Shown here piece after piece: positions 42,234 to 50,845 of a stretch of 64,000 nt of DNA. Under the pieces are notes generated by a model. The model saw only the letters and a list, made by a program, of their open reading frames with translations, had not been told where the DNA came from and made no database searches. A program made the translations under genes and the position numbers. How positions within the stretch are numbered: the stretch's first letter is position 1; each line of letters begins with the position of its first letter. The DNA lies in NCBI RefSeq assembly GCF_023227875.1, contig NZ_JALOCH010000012.1, forward strand, positions 14,403-78,402, written 5' to 3'. Origin of the DNA: Methanoregula sp. Its GTDB lineage: Archaea; Halobacteriota; Methanomicrobia; Methanomicrobiales; Methanospirillaceae.

Positions 42234-42734
42234 ATGAGACACGGAAGAAGGAGAAGAGATCTCGGGGATACGCCGTGGATTACCATCGCGGCAATTGTCG
42301 GTGTAATCGCGGTTGTAATTCTGGCTCTGGTATTTTTCCTGGGGGGAGGGTCCGACCAATCGTCCGCGACCTCACCATCAGGGAGCAGCAGCGCAGCCCC
42401 GACCACGAAGTTATCGAACCAGGGTGTTGCGTCGATCACGGTTAAGACGACTACGGCACCAGCAGTCCCGGTTTCCGGGGTCTGGATTATGGTTGACTAC
42501 ATTGGCAGCTATAAAGGAAGCTATGGGATGCCATCCGATCTCCGGAAAGTGGAGGAATCCGGCATCCGGCTCTTTGAGGTGGTAAATGCGACCGGCACCG
42601 TTCAGGCAACCTTCGCGAAGAAGGACAGCTCTGCCAGGCACGACCTCTCCGTTACGATCTATAAAGACGGAAAAGCCGTCAAGGTAGGGGAAAACAGCTC
42701 GGCATACGGGATTGTCAGTATCAGATACCCGTAA
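42234..42734 (+). CDS. Single-pass membrane-anchored surface protein, 166 aa
   Basis: A basic N-terminus (MRHGRRRRDLG) precedes one membrane helix (about residues 15-37), then a Ser/Thr/Pro-rich stretch and a beta-rich extracytoplasmic domain (about 75-166) including VWIMVDYIGSYKGSYGMPSDLRK in two strands. The orientation is inside-to-outside by the positive-inside rule. I do not recognise the domain family. The RRRRD-type N-terminus is not a prepilin signal because no processing site is evident. Confidence 0.7.
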   Translation: MRHGRRRRDLGDTPWITIAAIVGVIAVVILALVFFLGGGSDQSSATSPSGSSSAAPTTKLSNQGVASITVKTTTAPAVPVSGVWIMVDYIGSYKGSYGMPSDLRKVEESGIRLFEVVNATGTVQATFAKKDSSARHDLSVTIYKDGKAVKVGENSSAYGIVSIRYP

Positions 42735-42799
42735 TTTTTTTTGAAAATTCCTTTTTAAAAACCGTGTAAAACCGGTGAAGAAGATCAAAAAGAGATTAT

Positions 42800-43240
42800 T
42801 TATTTCTTGCCGACTCTGGCTTTCGGTGCTGATTTCTTCTCTTCCTTCTTCTCGCCCTCTACTTTCGGGAAGAGCTCGTCAAGGGTTTTCTCACCGTAGG
42901 TGGTAACGCGTGCATTGATCTGGACGAAATCCTGGGTGATCTCGCTTGAGCGGATCGTCTTTCTCCGGCGTTCCCCTTCCATCGTCGGGTGAAACCCGAT
43001 GCCCCCGGCAAGGAGGAGTTTCTTGCGCCCTGCGCCCGGGAGGCCCTTCTTTGCCGTGATCCCGGTCCGGTCGGATGCTCCGGTGATCAGGATCTTGTAT
43101 CCCGCGAGCCCGAGGGAACCTGCTTCCAGTTCATCGCCAATACTTTTGCCCACAATCGCACCTGCTGCGCCGCCACTGGCGTCGACATTGTAGGCGCGAC
43201 CGGTCTTGGGGTCTGATACAACGACTTTAAACTCAACCAT
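42800..43240 (-). CDS. rps6e: 30S ribosomal protein S6e
   Basis: This archaeal small-subunit protein has VEFKVVVSDPKTGRAY, the GGSD-like KILITGASDRTGITAKKGLPGAGRKKLLLAGGIGF region (in parts) and the ERRRKTIRSSEITQDFVQIN segment. The C-terminal tail is Lys/Glu-rich. It lies 157 bases downstream of infB on the same strand; a TATA-like AGTATAAGAATAT in the gap suggests its own promoter. Confidence 0.96.
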   Translation of the reverse strand: MVEFKVVVSDPKTGRAYNVDASGGAAGAIVGKSIGDELEAGSLGLAGYKILITGASDRTGITAKKGLPGAGRKKLLLAGGIGFHPTMEGERRRKTIRSSEITQDFVQINARVTTYGEKTLDELFPKVEGEKKEEKKSAPKARVGKK

Positions 43241-43397
43241 GAATGATTCTCCGTATTATGTTATCCAAAAAACCCAATTTACCGGGTTTCTTTTCACGTC
43301 TCCGGCTGCCGGCGGATTCGCCTACACATGAGAAGTACCCATATTCTTATACTGGTACGCTATTAAACCCTCGCGTTACCTTCCGGTCGGAAAACAC

Positions 43398-45176
43398 CTA
43401 TTTGCCCCAGAAGGGATCGCCCTTGCGCCGCATTGCCGTGAATTCAGCAAGGATCTCCTGCGTGCTCGCGTTCAGGGTCTTGATCATCTCTTTTTCCAGC
43501 ACCTTGACATGGCGTTCCGGGATGTCGACATAGAGGTCGTCGCCAACGCTCACCTGCCGGCCGACCGTTGCGCCTTCGATGGATATGGCGATCTCAAGGC
43601 CTTCGTCCGCTTCCCGGATCGTTTCCTGGCGGAGCTGCATGGTCTTGAGGTGGCCGACTTTTTTCCCGTCCAGGTGGATCAGGTTCACATCGCTGCGCAG
43701 CTTCCCTCCCAGTACCCGCACGCCCACTACGGCCGGGTTGCTCTGGCGGAAGACACAGTCCGGGAGGAGGCGGATCTTCGCCGGCATCACCACGTGCTCG
43801 AACCGCTGTTTCTCCTGCAGGCGTTTCTGTTCGTCCCGCCATTCGACGTACTGGTCGATCAGCTGGTAGATGACACGCCCGTCGAACACTTTCACCTGGG
43901 TATAGAGGGGATTTTTTATCATCTCCGCAGCATCCGGGAGGATGGGCGTGTTGAACGAGAGCAGGACCCGGAACACCGGGTTCTTGAGTGTCTCGGTCTC
44001 GATCAGGTCAAGACGGCTGACCGGGCCCACTTCCGCCCGCATCACACCGATCTCCTTGCCCTCGAGTTCCTTGCAGAGGGCTTCGAGCGCACCGATCGTA
44101 TCCGCCTTGATCACGATCCCCTCATCGGCAAGGTTCACGTGGATCTCGGTCATCTCCTTTTTGATCCGGGCTTCGATCTCGTCGCGGTTACCGCGGATGA
44201 CAAAGAACGGCGACCCGGCGATCACGCCCTCAAGGTTCGGTGCAGTGACCTTGATCCCCGACGCCGCGGCAACGGACTTCACCCGCTCGAACCGGTCCTC
44301 CACAAGGATCTCCTTCATGGGCCGGGGTTTCAGCAGGGACCGGACTTTCGTCACGATGACATCGCCCTGCGTTGCAACGGCGATCTCGTCACCGATCGCG
44401 AGCGTGCCGTCGTACAGGATTACATCAAGCGTGGTCCCGAGGCCCCGCTCTTCCTTGACCTCAAGGACGGTCCCGGCACCCGGGCCTTCTACCGCGAGCT
44501 TGAGCGCATCGCCCATGTACCGCTGGGCAAGGCCGATCATGACAAGGAGGAGGTCCGGTATGCCCTCTCCCGTGTGGGCACTCAGCGGCACGATCGCCAG
44601 GTTGCGCTGGAAATCCGAGACCCGGTCGAACCGGTCCGAGGAGAAATCGAGATCGGAGAGCTTGCCCACAATCTCATAGGTCTTGTTCTCCACATCGCTC
44701 TTTACCCGCTCGTTCTGCTTTGCAAACGAGGAGAGGAACGACTCGTTCTCGTTGACACGCCAGCCGTGAATGCGGTCGATCTTCGTTGCGGCGATGACAA
44801 ACGGCGTCTTGCAGTTCCGCAGGATCTGGAGCGCCTCGATGGTCTGGGGCTGGAACCCCTGGTTGATATCCACGACAAGGATCGCCATGTCCGCAAGCGC
44901 CCCGCCACGGGCCCGCAGGGTCGTAAAGGCATGGTGCCCCGGCGTATCGATAAAAAGGAGGCCAGGGATATTGATGGGGACCTTCTCCATCGATCCGCTC
45001 ATCGTCCGTATCGCGTCGATGGGGACGATGGTGGCGCCGATGTGCTGGGTGATCGCCCCGACTTCGGAACTGACGACCGAGGACCCTCGGATCCGGTCGA
45101 GGAGCGAGGTCTTGCCGTGGTCCACATGCCCCATGACACAGACAATCGGTGTCCTGATCTTCGGGTTCTCCGCCAT
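43398..45176 (-). CDS. infB: Translation initiation factor aIF5B (IF-2)
   Basis: This is the GTPase promoting subunit joining and initiator tRNA positioning. The G1 motif GHVDHGKT lies near residue 16, with DTPGH (G3) and AATKIDR (a NKxD variant, TKID). Domain II, the alpha/beta/alpha domain III and the C-terminal domain IV follow. The length of 592 residues fits the archaeal form, which lacks a long N-terminal extension. The ATG at 45176 follows AGGGGG by about eight bases; an in-frame extension of 24 residues upstream was rejected for lack of a start with a binding site. Confidence 0.95.
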   Translation of the reverse strand: MAENPKIRTPIVCVMGHVDHGKTSLLDRIRGSSVVSSEVGAITQHIGATIVPIDAIRTMSGSMEKVPINIPGLLFIDTPGHHAFTTLRARGGALADMAILVVDINQGFQPQTIEALQILRNCKTPFVIAATKIDRIHGWRVNENESFLSSFAKQNERVKSDVENKTYEIVGKLSDLDFSSDRFDRVSDFQRNLAIVPLSAHTGEGIPDLLLVMIGLAQRYMGDALKLAVEGPGAGTVLEVKEERGLGTTLDVILYDGTLAIGDEIAVATQGDVIVTKVRSLLKPRPMKEILVEDRFERVKSVAAASGIKVTAPNLEGVIAGSPFFVIRGNRDEIEARIKKEMTEIHVNLADEGIVIKADTIGALEALCKELEGKEIGVMRAEVGPVSRLDLIETETLKNPVFRVLLSFNTPILPDAAEMIKNPLYTQVKVFDGRVIYQLIDQYVEWRDEQKRLQEKQRFEHVVMPAKIRLLPDCVFRQSNPAVVGVRVLGGKLRSDVNLIHLDGKKVGHLKTMQLRQETIREADEGLEIAISIEGATVGRQVSVGDDLYVDIPERHVKVLEKEMIKTLNASTQEILAEFTAMRRKGDPFWGK

Positions 45177-45350
45177 CTCCTTGCCCCCTTGTATTGTTAC
45201 AGCTCTGATCCCGGGTAAAAATCCCCTGCTCCCGCGTGCCCGCGCCAAAGGCCGCGGTACGTCTCATCGTCAGGAAAGTGTGTTCAGAGCCACCTGATAT
45301 GTAATGGATGCCAGACCGTATTAATAATCGCCCCCCGGCAAGAGTCGATA

Positions 45351-45363
45351 CCTGCGTCGCAGG
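45351..45363. promoter_or_regulatory. 13-bp palindrome between infB and tRNA-His
   Basis: CCTGCG-t-CGCAGG is a perfect palindrome in the 270-base gap between infB (minus) and the tRNA-His gene (plus). It could be an operator or a short hairpin. Nothing else in this gap is recognisable beyond possible promoters. Confidence 0.25.
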
Positions 45364-45446
45364 ATGCAAGGGCCCGTATATTTTCAGGCGGCCGGTAAAC
45401 ACGGATAGATTAATGTGAGTCCGGTGCAAATGTAAAAGGGACATCT

Positions 45447-45520
45447 GCCAGGGTAGGGTAGTCTGGTTATCCTAAGGGGCTGTGGATCCCTCGACCCGGG
45501 TTCAAATCTCGGCCCTGGCC
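45447..45520 (+). tRNA. tRNA-His (anticodon GTG)
   Basis: The cloverleaf has acceptor GCCAGGG pairing with CCCTGGC and discriminator C. The D arm contains GGTT, the anticodon stem AGGGG/TCCCT encloses CTGTGGA with anticodon GTG, and the T arm is CCGGG-TTCAAAT-CTCGG. C73 is the histidine identity base. The base before G1 is T, so the G-1 characteristic of tRNA-His is not encoded and would need to be added. A T-rich run follows the gene. Confidence 0.9.
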
Positions 45521-45638
45521 TTTTCTTTTCAACTGGTTTTCGATATCGTGTCGTTCATTCCGGTTAAGGGTTGTTTTTTCACCACGGTTTCTGCGATCTC
45601 TTTATATCCGGGCCTTTAATCAGCCTGTTGAGGTTACG

Positions 45639-45672
45639 GTACATTTTTGTACAACAACCAACAAAAATGTAC
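45639..45672. promoter_or_regulatory. 12-bp inverted repeat upstream of a methyltransferase gene
   Basis: GTACATTTTTGT and ACAAAAATGTAC form perfect 12-bp arms around a 10-base spacer, with arm centres 22 bases apart (two helical turns). The left arm extended by two bases is itself a small palindrome (GTACA-TTTT-TGTAC). A TATA-like TTTATATCC lies at 45600-45608. The position just downstream of the expected start suggests a repressor operator for the 45720 gene. Confidence 0.5.
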
Positions 45673-45719
45673 AATATCCGGAAGACCTGTCACTAATTTC
45701 AGGCCTTGTGAGGATTCCG

Positions 45720-46526
45720 ATGGCTGACAACAATTATGTCCATGGCTATTCAGCACGCGAGTCGGAGCGGCTCGCAGACCAGGCACAGACACTGACAGAG
45801 CTCCTGCACGATGATACCCGCTACTCGGCGGGCGCACGTGTACTGGAGGCCGGCTGCGGTATCGGCGCCCAGACCGTGATCCTTGCAAGGAACAGCCCGG
45901 GTGCAGTGATCACATCGATCGATATATCCGAAGAATCCCTGAAACGGGCGAAGGAGACGATCCGGCAGGAAGGGATCACGAACGTGACCTTCCGGCAGGC
46001 AGATATCTTTCATCTCCCGTTCGGACCTGCCAGCTTTGACCACATCTTCCTCTGTTTTGTGCTGGAACATCTCGCAGAACCAGCACGTGCACTGGAGCAG
46101 CTCCGCCCGCTCCTGAAAGATGGCGGGACGATCACGGTGATTGAAGGTGACCACGGTTCGACCTTCTTCCACCCGGAGAACGAAGACGCCCGCCGGGCCG
46201 TGCAGTGCCTCGTCACACTCCAGCAGCAGATGGGCGGCAATGCGCTGATCGGGCGACAACTGTACCCGCTGGTCAGCAGTGCGGGGTATCACGATGTCCA
46301 TGTCTCGCCGCGGATGGTGTACGTGGACGCCTCCCGCCCGGCGCTTGTCGAAGGGTTTACAAAACTGACATTCACCGCCATGGTCGAAGGTGTTGGCCCG
46401 GCAGTACTGGAGAAGGGGCTGATGAGCCGGGAAGAGTGGGAGCGGGGAGTTGCCGCACTCTACCGGGCCGCAGAACAGGACGGCGTATTCTGCTACACAT
46501 TCTTCAAGGCAACCGCACGGAAGTAA
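45720..46526 (+). CDS. Class I SAM-dependent methyltransferase, 268 aa
   Basis: The SAM site VLEAGCGIGAQTVILA lies at about residues 40-56, with the acidic motif II in VITSIDISEE and the motif IV region LCFVLEHLAEP. The C-terminal ~90 residues form an extra domain for substrate selection. GAGG lies seven bases before the ATG. The next gene (flavodoxin-fold reductase) begins 13 bases downstream, making an operon under the inverted repeat described upstream. Substrate unknown; controlled expression suggests a detoxification or secondary-metabolite role, which is a guess. Confidence 0.87.
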   Translation: MADNNYVHGYSARESERLADQAQTLTELLHDDTRYSAGARVLEAGCGIGAQTVILARNSPGAVITSIDISEESLKRAKETIRQEGITNVTFRQADIFHLPFGPASFDHIFLCFVLEHLAEPARALEQLRPLLKDGGTITVIEGDHGSTFFHPENEDARRAVQCLVTLQQQMGGNALIGRQLYPLVSSAGYHDVHVSPRMVYVDASRPALVEGFTKLTFTAMVEGVGPAVLEKGLMSREEWERGVAALYRAAEQDGVFCYTFFKATARK

Positions 46527-46539
46527 TCGCGAGCCTAGC

Positions 46540-47142
46540 ATGAAGATCACCATCATCCTTGCCCACCCGCACAGGGGAAGTTTCAACCATGCAATAGCGG
46601 AGACGGCCGCAGGAGCACTCCGCGGGGCCGGCCATGCGGTAACCTTCCACGACCTCTGTGCTGAAGGGTTCGATCCGCTCCTGCCCGAGGGCGAGATCGC
46701 CCGGGATGCACCCCTTCCGGAACACGTTGCCCGGCACTGCGCCGAGATCGCTGCAACGGACGGGCTTATCGTTGTCCACCCCGACTGGTGGGGTATGCCG
46801 CCGGCGATCCTGAAAGGCTGGATCGACCGGGTTCTCCGCCCGGGTGTTGCCTACCGGTTTGCCGCGACGGATTCCGGGGAAGGAGTGCCGCTGGGGCTCC
46901 TGAAAGCGCGTGCCGCCATAATCTTCAACACGTCCAACACCCCGGCTGTGCGCGAACAGGAAGTTTTCGGCGACCCGCTCGAACGGATCTGGAAGGACTG
47001 TATCGTCTCATTCTGCGGGATCCCGGTCTGCCACCGGCGGATGTTTGGCGTTGTCGTCACCAGCAGCAAGGAGGAGAGGAAGGCATGGCTGGCGGAAGTG
47101 CGGGATATGACCCTTGGCACCTTCCCGCCCATCGAACGGTAG
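46540..47142 (+). CDS. NAD(P)H dehydrogenase (quinone)/flavodoxin-fold family
   Basis: The 200-residue product belongs to the NQO1/KefF/MdaB-type flavodoxin-like fold. Visible features are the N-terminal phosphate-binding ITIILAHPHRGSFNHAI, the flavin-contacting VVHPDWWGMPPAILKGWIDRVL and the later IFNTSNTPAVREQEVFGDP. Such enzymes carry out two-electron reduction of quinones or electrophiles. It is co-transcribed with the methyltransferase gene upstream. Confidence 0.88.
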   Translation: MKITIILAHPHRGSFNHAIAETAAGALRGAGHAVTFHDLCAEGFDPLLPEGEIARDAPLPEHVARHCAEIAATDGLIVVHPDWWGMPPAILKGWIDRVLRPGVAYRFAATDSGEGVPLGLLKARAAIIFNTSNTPAVREQEVFGDPLERIWKDCIVSFCGIPVCHRRMFGVVVTSSKEERKAWLAEVRDMTLGTFPPIER

Positions 47143-47233
47143 TTGTGCCGGCCCCCTCTTTTTGATGCGGCCGGATCACAACGTGAAACAATGGTCGTCT
47201 CTAAAAAAGGGGTGCTCTGTAGATTTTTTTGAT

Positions 47234-47514
47234 ATGACATTCCCCGCTCACCCAATTAGTACACCGTCCGACCCCCGCTCCCCCATGGAGCCAGGACACC
47301 CCCTTCCTTCAGACGGTAAACTGCACGAATCCGGCCCGGAAAGGGGAGGGGGCGTGCGGGGGTCGGGTGGTGTACTTTGATACTTAATCTCCTGTGACCA
47401 ACAGGTCCGGGGGAAAATTTCCGATAGTAATTACCTGAATCACATTGGTTTGTCCGCACGGGAAGTACACCGCCCGACCCCCCCTCCACGAGTGCAACGT
47501 AAGCCCGGGAGCGT
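47234..47514 (-). repeat. 281-bp dispersed element, copy B (inverted relative to A)
   Basis: This is the reverse-complement homologue of the 29761-30039 element. The three 19-bp motifs are at 47258-47276 (AGTACACCGTCCGACCCCC), 47358-47376 (GGGGGTCGGGTGGTGTACT) and 47464-47482 (AGTACACCGCCCGACCCCC), again alternating. Substitutions relative to copy A keep plus-strand RNA pairing as G-U wobbles. It occupies most of the 478-base gap between the flavodoxin-fold gene and the 47621 gene; nothing else is recognisable in that gap. Confidence 0.85.
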
Positions 47515-47620
47515 GAGCATCTCCGAATGATTTCGTCAATGTTTCCGGCAGCACTTTCACCCTGTGCAGACCATCAGTGTTTATTTTTAATCATGAATAT
47601 TCGTGATGGGGAATCAAAAA

Positions 47621-48040
47621 ATGGATACAGAAAAGATCACGAATGAGATCCTTGCAACCGTCCGGGCCATGAACACGTGCTGGACGGAAGGATGGCACGA
47701 AGAACAGTTCCGTCAGTATATCCACACGGATGCGGTTGCCATCGTACCGTCACATCCCGGCCGGCTTGAAGGCCGGGAGGCATACGTTGCCGGGTGGCGG
47801 GGCTTTGCAGAAACGTCTGTGATCCATGAATGGAAGGAAAGGGATCACAAGGTCCGGATCTATGCCGGTGGGAAGAGTGCCGTGGTCACGTATCTCTTCT
47901 CGATCACGTTTACCGCTGGCACCGTAAAACAGTCAATGCAGGGCCGGGACATGTTCTTCCTTGTGAAGGAAGGGCGGAAGTGGCTGGTTGCTGCCGACCA
48001 GTTCTCACCGGAACCGTATCCAGCGGGAACTGTACAATAA
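47621..48040 (+). CDS. NTF2-like/SnoaL-type protein, 139 aa
   Basis: The sequence fits the cone-shaped NTF2-like fold (DUF4440/SnoaL type). A long N-terminal helix (EILATVRAMNTCWTEGW) is followed by WKERDHKVRIYAGGKSAVVTYLF and DMFFLVKEGRKWLVAADQFSPEP strands. Family members include small enzymes and binding proteins; no catalytic pair can be named here. The ATG at 47621 was chosen because GGGGA lies eight bases upstream; starts at 47603 (GTG) or 47606 (ATG) would add a few residues. Confidence 0.82.
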   Translation: MDTEKITNEILATVRAMNTCWTEGWHEEQFRQYIHTDAVAIVPSHPGRLEGREAYVAGWRGFAETSVIHEWKERDHKVRIYAGGKSAVVTYLFSITFTAGTVKQSMQGRDMFFLVKEGRKWLVAADQFSPEPYPAGTVQ

Positions 48041-48098
48041 CCGGAAGAGACGTAACCGGTATAAATTGTCGCACGGAGAATTATTGTTCAGAGATTCC

Positions 48099-48353
48099 AT
48101 GGATACGGTCCTCATTATCGGCTACATCGCCGGCGCCCTCACCACCATCTCGTTCATCCCGCAGGTAGTCAAAGCATGGAAGATGAAAGAGACGCGTGAC
48201 CTCTCGCTCGCGATGCTCGTACTCTTCGCCATCGGTGTCCTCCTTTGGACACTGTATGGCATCTGGGCCGGCTCCCTGCCCGTCATCGCTGCCAACGTGA
48301 TCACGTTTGTCCTGATCCTCGTGCTCCTCTTCCTGAAATTACAGTATAAGTAA
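48099..48353 (+). CDS. SemiSWEET-family transporter
   Basis: The 84-residue product with three membrane helices matches SemiSWEET sugar transporters, which work as dimers. The PQ-loop signature is present in TISFIPQVVKAWKMKETRDLS, followed by LVLFAIGVLLWTLYGIWAG and a final hydrophobic helix. Substrate (glucose, sucrose or other small molecule) cannot be told. It stands 58 bases after the NTF2-like gene, possibly on the same transcript. Confidence 0.88.
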   Translation: MDTVLIIGYIAGALTTISFIPQVVKAWKMKETRDLSLAMLVLFAIGVLLWTLYGIWAGSLPVIAANVITFVLILVLLFLKLQYK

Positions 48354-48453
48354 TTCAACCCGTCAACGGGCGTGTAAGGAGAGTTCCGGTTGAAAATGGA
48401 TTGTCAGTTGCATGCCGACATGACGTATAAAATATTTAAAAAGATTGGAATGT

Positions 48454-49062
48454 TCAGTCCTGAAGGAGCACAAGGCATCCCGAGAGGATGTCGTGCAGTC
48501 CCTGGTGCTTTTTCGTGAACCCGATCATGATGAATCCGATGAAGATGATCAGGACGGATATGTATTTCCAGAAAAAGCGGAGCGAGGTCCTTGCAAAGGT
48601 TGCCTTGTTCCCTGCGAGATCCGTGACCACGAGTTTCATGAGCACCTTACCGGGAGTTGCCTGGCTGCGGGACGATTCGAAACCCGCATAGTAGACCCAT
48701 GGGACAACAACGAGAGTAAGTCCGTAGGCTGCAATGATCGAACCCAGCAGTGCTGCCATCGATCCCTCGGTTGTCAGTTCGGCAACCGGCACATGCTGGA
48801 ATGCGTAGAAGTACAGGTTCTGGATTCCCCTGAAGAGACCGAGAGTCCCTGCAAGGATCAGATCCAGCAGCAGAATGAGGATGATATCAATGATGAATGC
48901 AACAAGCCGCCTGCCCAAACCCGCGTACACCCCGACCTCAGGCCCCTCGTCCTCTTCCGGAAGGGCCACGGATATCGGCTGGACCGACTCAATATCGGCC
49001 CCGCACCACTGGCAGAATTTTCCGGAGGCATCAGTCTCTTTTCCACATTTAGGACAGAACAT
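48454..49062 (-). CDS. RDD-family membrane protein with N-terminal zinc ribbon
   Basis: The first 23 residues form a double-knuckle zinc ribbon (CPKCGK and CQWCGA). An acidic linker leads to an RDD domain: RRLVAFIIDIILILL with the Arg-Asp-Asp-like pattern RR..D, then helices around residues 105-130 and a C-terminal pair with RSQATPGKVLMKLVVTD and HDILSG. RDD proteins are membrane proteins of uncertain transport function. An AGGAG ribosome-binding site precedes the ATG. Confidence 0.87.
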   Translation of the reverse strand: MFCPKCGKETDASGKFCQWCGADIESVQPISVALPEEDEGPEVGVYAGLGRRLVAFIIDIILILLLDLILAGTLGLFRGIQNLYFYAFQHVPVAELTTEGSMAALLGSIIAAYGLTLVVVPWVYYAGFESSRSQATPGKVLMKLVVTDLAGNKATFARTSLRFFWKYISVLIIFIGFIMIGFTKKHQGLHDILSGCLVLLQD

Positions 49063-49250
49063 TCGTTTTACTCCTGATATGTAAAGTTAATCCGGGTGTC
49101 CTTTTTAATTTAACTGTTCTTTCCTGCATTTTTTCAGGAATTGTTCGTTCCGAAACGGTTTTTTTCCCGCTCCTGGATCCTGGAATCTCGTGTCCGGCCC
49201 GGTCCCCACGGAGCACAAATCAGTAATATGAATACATGCAAGCAATCTGC

Positions 49251-49736
49251 ATGAAATACGCCCTGATTCCTGTAATTCTGGCGGGACTGGTGCTGTGTGC
49301 GCTCTCTGCCGGCTGCACGAGTCCGACCCAGGCAGAGATGAAACCGGTGGAAACCCCGACCCCTCTCCCGATCACGACTTCCGCCACGGCAATCTCAACC
49401 GTTGTCGCAACACCGTCCCAGGTTGAGACGCTGCCTGCCGAGCAATATATCGACCTCCAGCTCTCCAAGGAGCGCCCCGATTATACACTCCACCTCCTCT
49501 TCAACGGAGGCAAGGGAGAGTTGTTTGTCCAGAATATCCTGATGAAAGCGACCCTTGCGGATGGCAAGGTCGTCGAGCAGTACATGAGTGACGGTGAGAG
49601 AAAGCCACGGCGGGGAGACGAGATCACCATCCCGGGCACGCGGGGCAGCGGCATCGACCGGGTCGAGGTCTTCGTGACCAGCGCGGGCAGGACCTACAAG
49701 GTAATGGACCAGCCGTTAATGACCTACATCTATTAA
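49251..49736 (+). CDS. Lipoprotein sharing the C-terminal domain of the TIR protein
   Basis: The signal peptide ends in lipobox LSAGC, then a Thr/Pro-rich spacer and a ~95-residue beta-rich domain. The domain aligns with residues 270-362 of the TIR protein encoded at 34477: both have FNGGxG near the start, a Gly-Thr-Arg-Gly followed by DR and a V/I-x-V-x-VT strand, and end near a Tyr-rich C-terminus. The domain family is not one I can name. The gene lies next to the ABC-2 export cluster. The ATG at 49251 gives the best signal peptide; 49236 is an alternative. Confidence 0.8.
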   Translation: MKYALIPVILAGLVLCALSAGCTSPTQAEMKPVETPTPLPITTSATAISTVVATPSQVETLPAEQYIDLQLSKERPDYTLHLLFNGGKGELFVQNILMKATLADGKVVEQYMSDGERKPRRGDEITIPGTRGSGIDRVEVFVTSAGRTYKVMDQPLMTYIY

Positions 49737-49765
49737 ATTCCCAAAAAAGATCCTTTTTTAATCCC

Positions 49766-50845
49766 TTATCCCGTGTGGTTGATCCTGCTGATCCGTTCGG
49801 TATATTTCTGCGTCGCGAACCCGAGCAGGGCAACAACGGCAAGGATTGCGATAAGCACGACCCACTGCTCCGCGCCCGCGGTTCCCACGGCTAGGCGGGT
49901 CAGGAGGTTCATCGGGTTGGCCGGCAGGGAGAGGGCGAACAGGATCACGACGACGAGCGCGGTCGAGAAGATGAACTGGGCTGCAGTTCGCTCGCGGTAA
50001 TGGAGCGCGGTGAGCGTCCCCAGCAGGATCAGGACGAGCGAACTGACGGTTACATGCAGGAGGATCAGCCCGGCATTCTCGATCGCGATCCCATTCACCA
50101 TCAGCAGGACCAGCCAGATCCCAGCCTGGACCGGGACGAGCACCTCGCAGGCCAGTACCTTGCCCCAGACCATCTCGGAGAATGTGACCGGGGTCGAGAC
50201 GAGCGTTTCCAGCGTGTCGTGCTGGTACTCCTCCGTGATCAGATCGATGACGAGCGCCGAGGCAATGATCGCCGGCATGAACACGAGCAGCGGGATCAGG
50301 AGGCCGTATACGAACTCGTAGAAGTCCCCGCCCCCGCTGGAAGCCGGGATCCGGAGCGGCAGGGGCAGTTCGTTCAGCCTCTCCTCGCGGACCTCGCGGA
50401 GGACCTTCTCGTACCGCAGGAAGATATCCTTGAGCTTGACATCCACGATCGCGCTCTGGATATCATTCTGGAGCGTATAGAGCGTGATCTTGACCGGTTC
50501 CTGTGCATCCGGGGGGGTGTCCGGGACCCAGATCACCGCCGCGAGTTTTCGTTCCTTAAGGGCCGCAACTCCCGTGGAGAGGTCCATTTTAAAGACCCGG
50601 AAATCCTTGCTTCCGTACAGGTAGGAAAGCACTTCCGAATCATTGCCCGCGTATCCCACGTTGTACTTGAAATGCGAGTACTTCGAGAGCGACGAAGGGT
50701 CGTACATCGAGGTCAGGCCGACCATGAGGAAGGATGAGAACAGGGCAATGAAGAGCTGGAGCAGGATGGCAAGCAGGATCGTCCGCTCGGAAAGGAGGCC
50801 CCGGAATTCCTTTTTTGCAATGATCGAGAGGTGCCGTGCCTTCAT
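49766..50845 (-). CDS. ABC-2 type transporter permease (NatB-like)
   Basis: The 359-residue membrane protein of the ABC-2 family has an N-terminal helix (about 18-40), a large extracytoplasmic loop (about 45-175) and five helices in the C-terminal half. It includes the segment LITEEYQHDTLETLVSTPVTFSEMVWGK, characteristic of NatB/CcmB-like permeases. The ATG overlaps the upstream gene's stop (TGATG), so it is translationally coupled. Probably a partner of the permease encoded upstream and the ATPase at 53800. Confidence 0.88.
   Translation of the reverse strand: MKARHLSIIAKKEFRGLLSERTILLAILLQLFIALFSSFLMVGLTSMYDPSSLSKYSHFKYNVGYAGNDSEVLSYLYGSKDFRVFKMDLSTGVAALKERKLAAVIWVPDTPPDAQEPVKITLYTLQNDIQSAIVDVKLKDIFLRYEKVLREVREERLNELPLPLRIPASSGGGDFYEFVYGLLIPLLVFMPAIIASALVIDLITEEYQHDTLETLVSTPVTFSEMVWGKVLACEVLVPVQAGIWLVLLMVNGIAIENAGLILLHVTVSSLVLILLGTLTALHYRERTAAQFIFSTALVVVILFALSLPANPMNLLTRLAVGTAGAEQWVVLIAILAVVALLGFATQKYTERISRINHTG

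Noticed and set aside
43509..45218. A 569-codon open frame on the plus strand opposite infB, and other long antisense frames (for example 326-1327, 9036-10295, 12447-13286)
   Set aside because: These are antisense shadows of well-supported genes, rich in His/Asp/Arg, typical of high-GC complementary frames, with no recognisable domain.
45241..45330. C/D box sRNA candidate on the minus strand near infB
   Set aside because: Only a CTGA and a weak GATGAGA are present; a proper C box and box pairing were not found.
47256..47489. A 77-codon frame inside element copy B and similar frames in copy A
   Set aside because: The corresponding frame in copy A has a stop and no protein-level conservation beyond DNA similarity.
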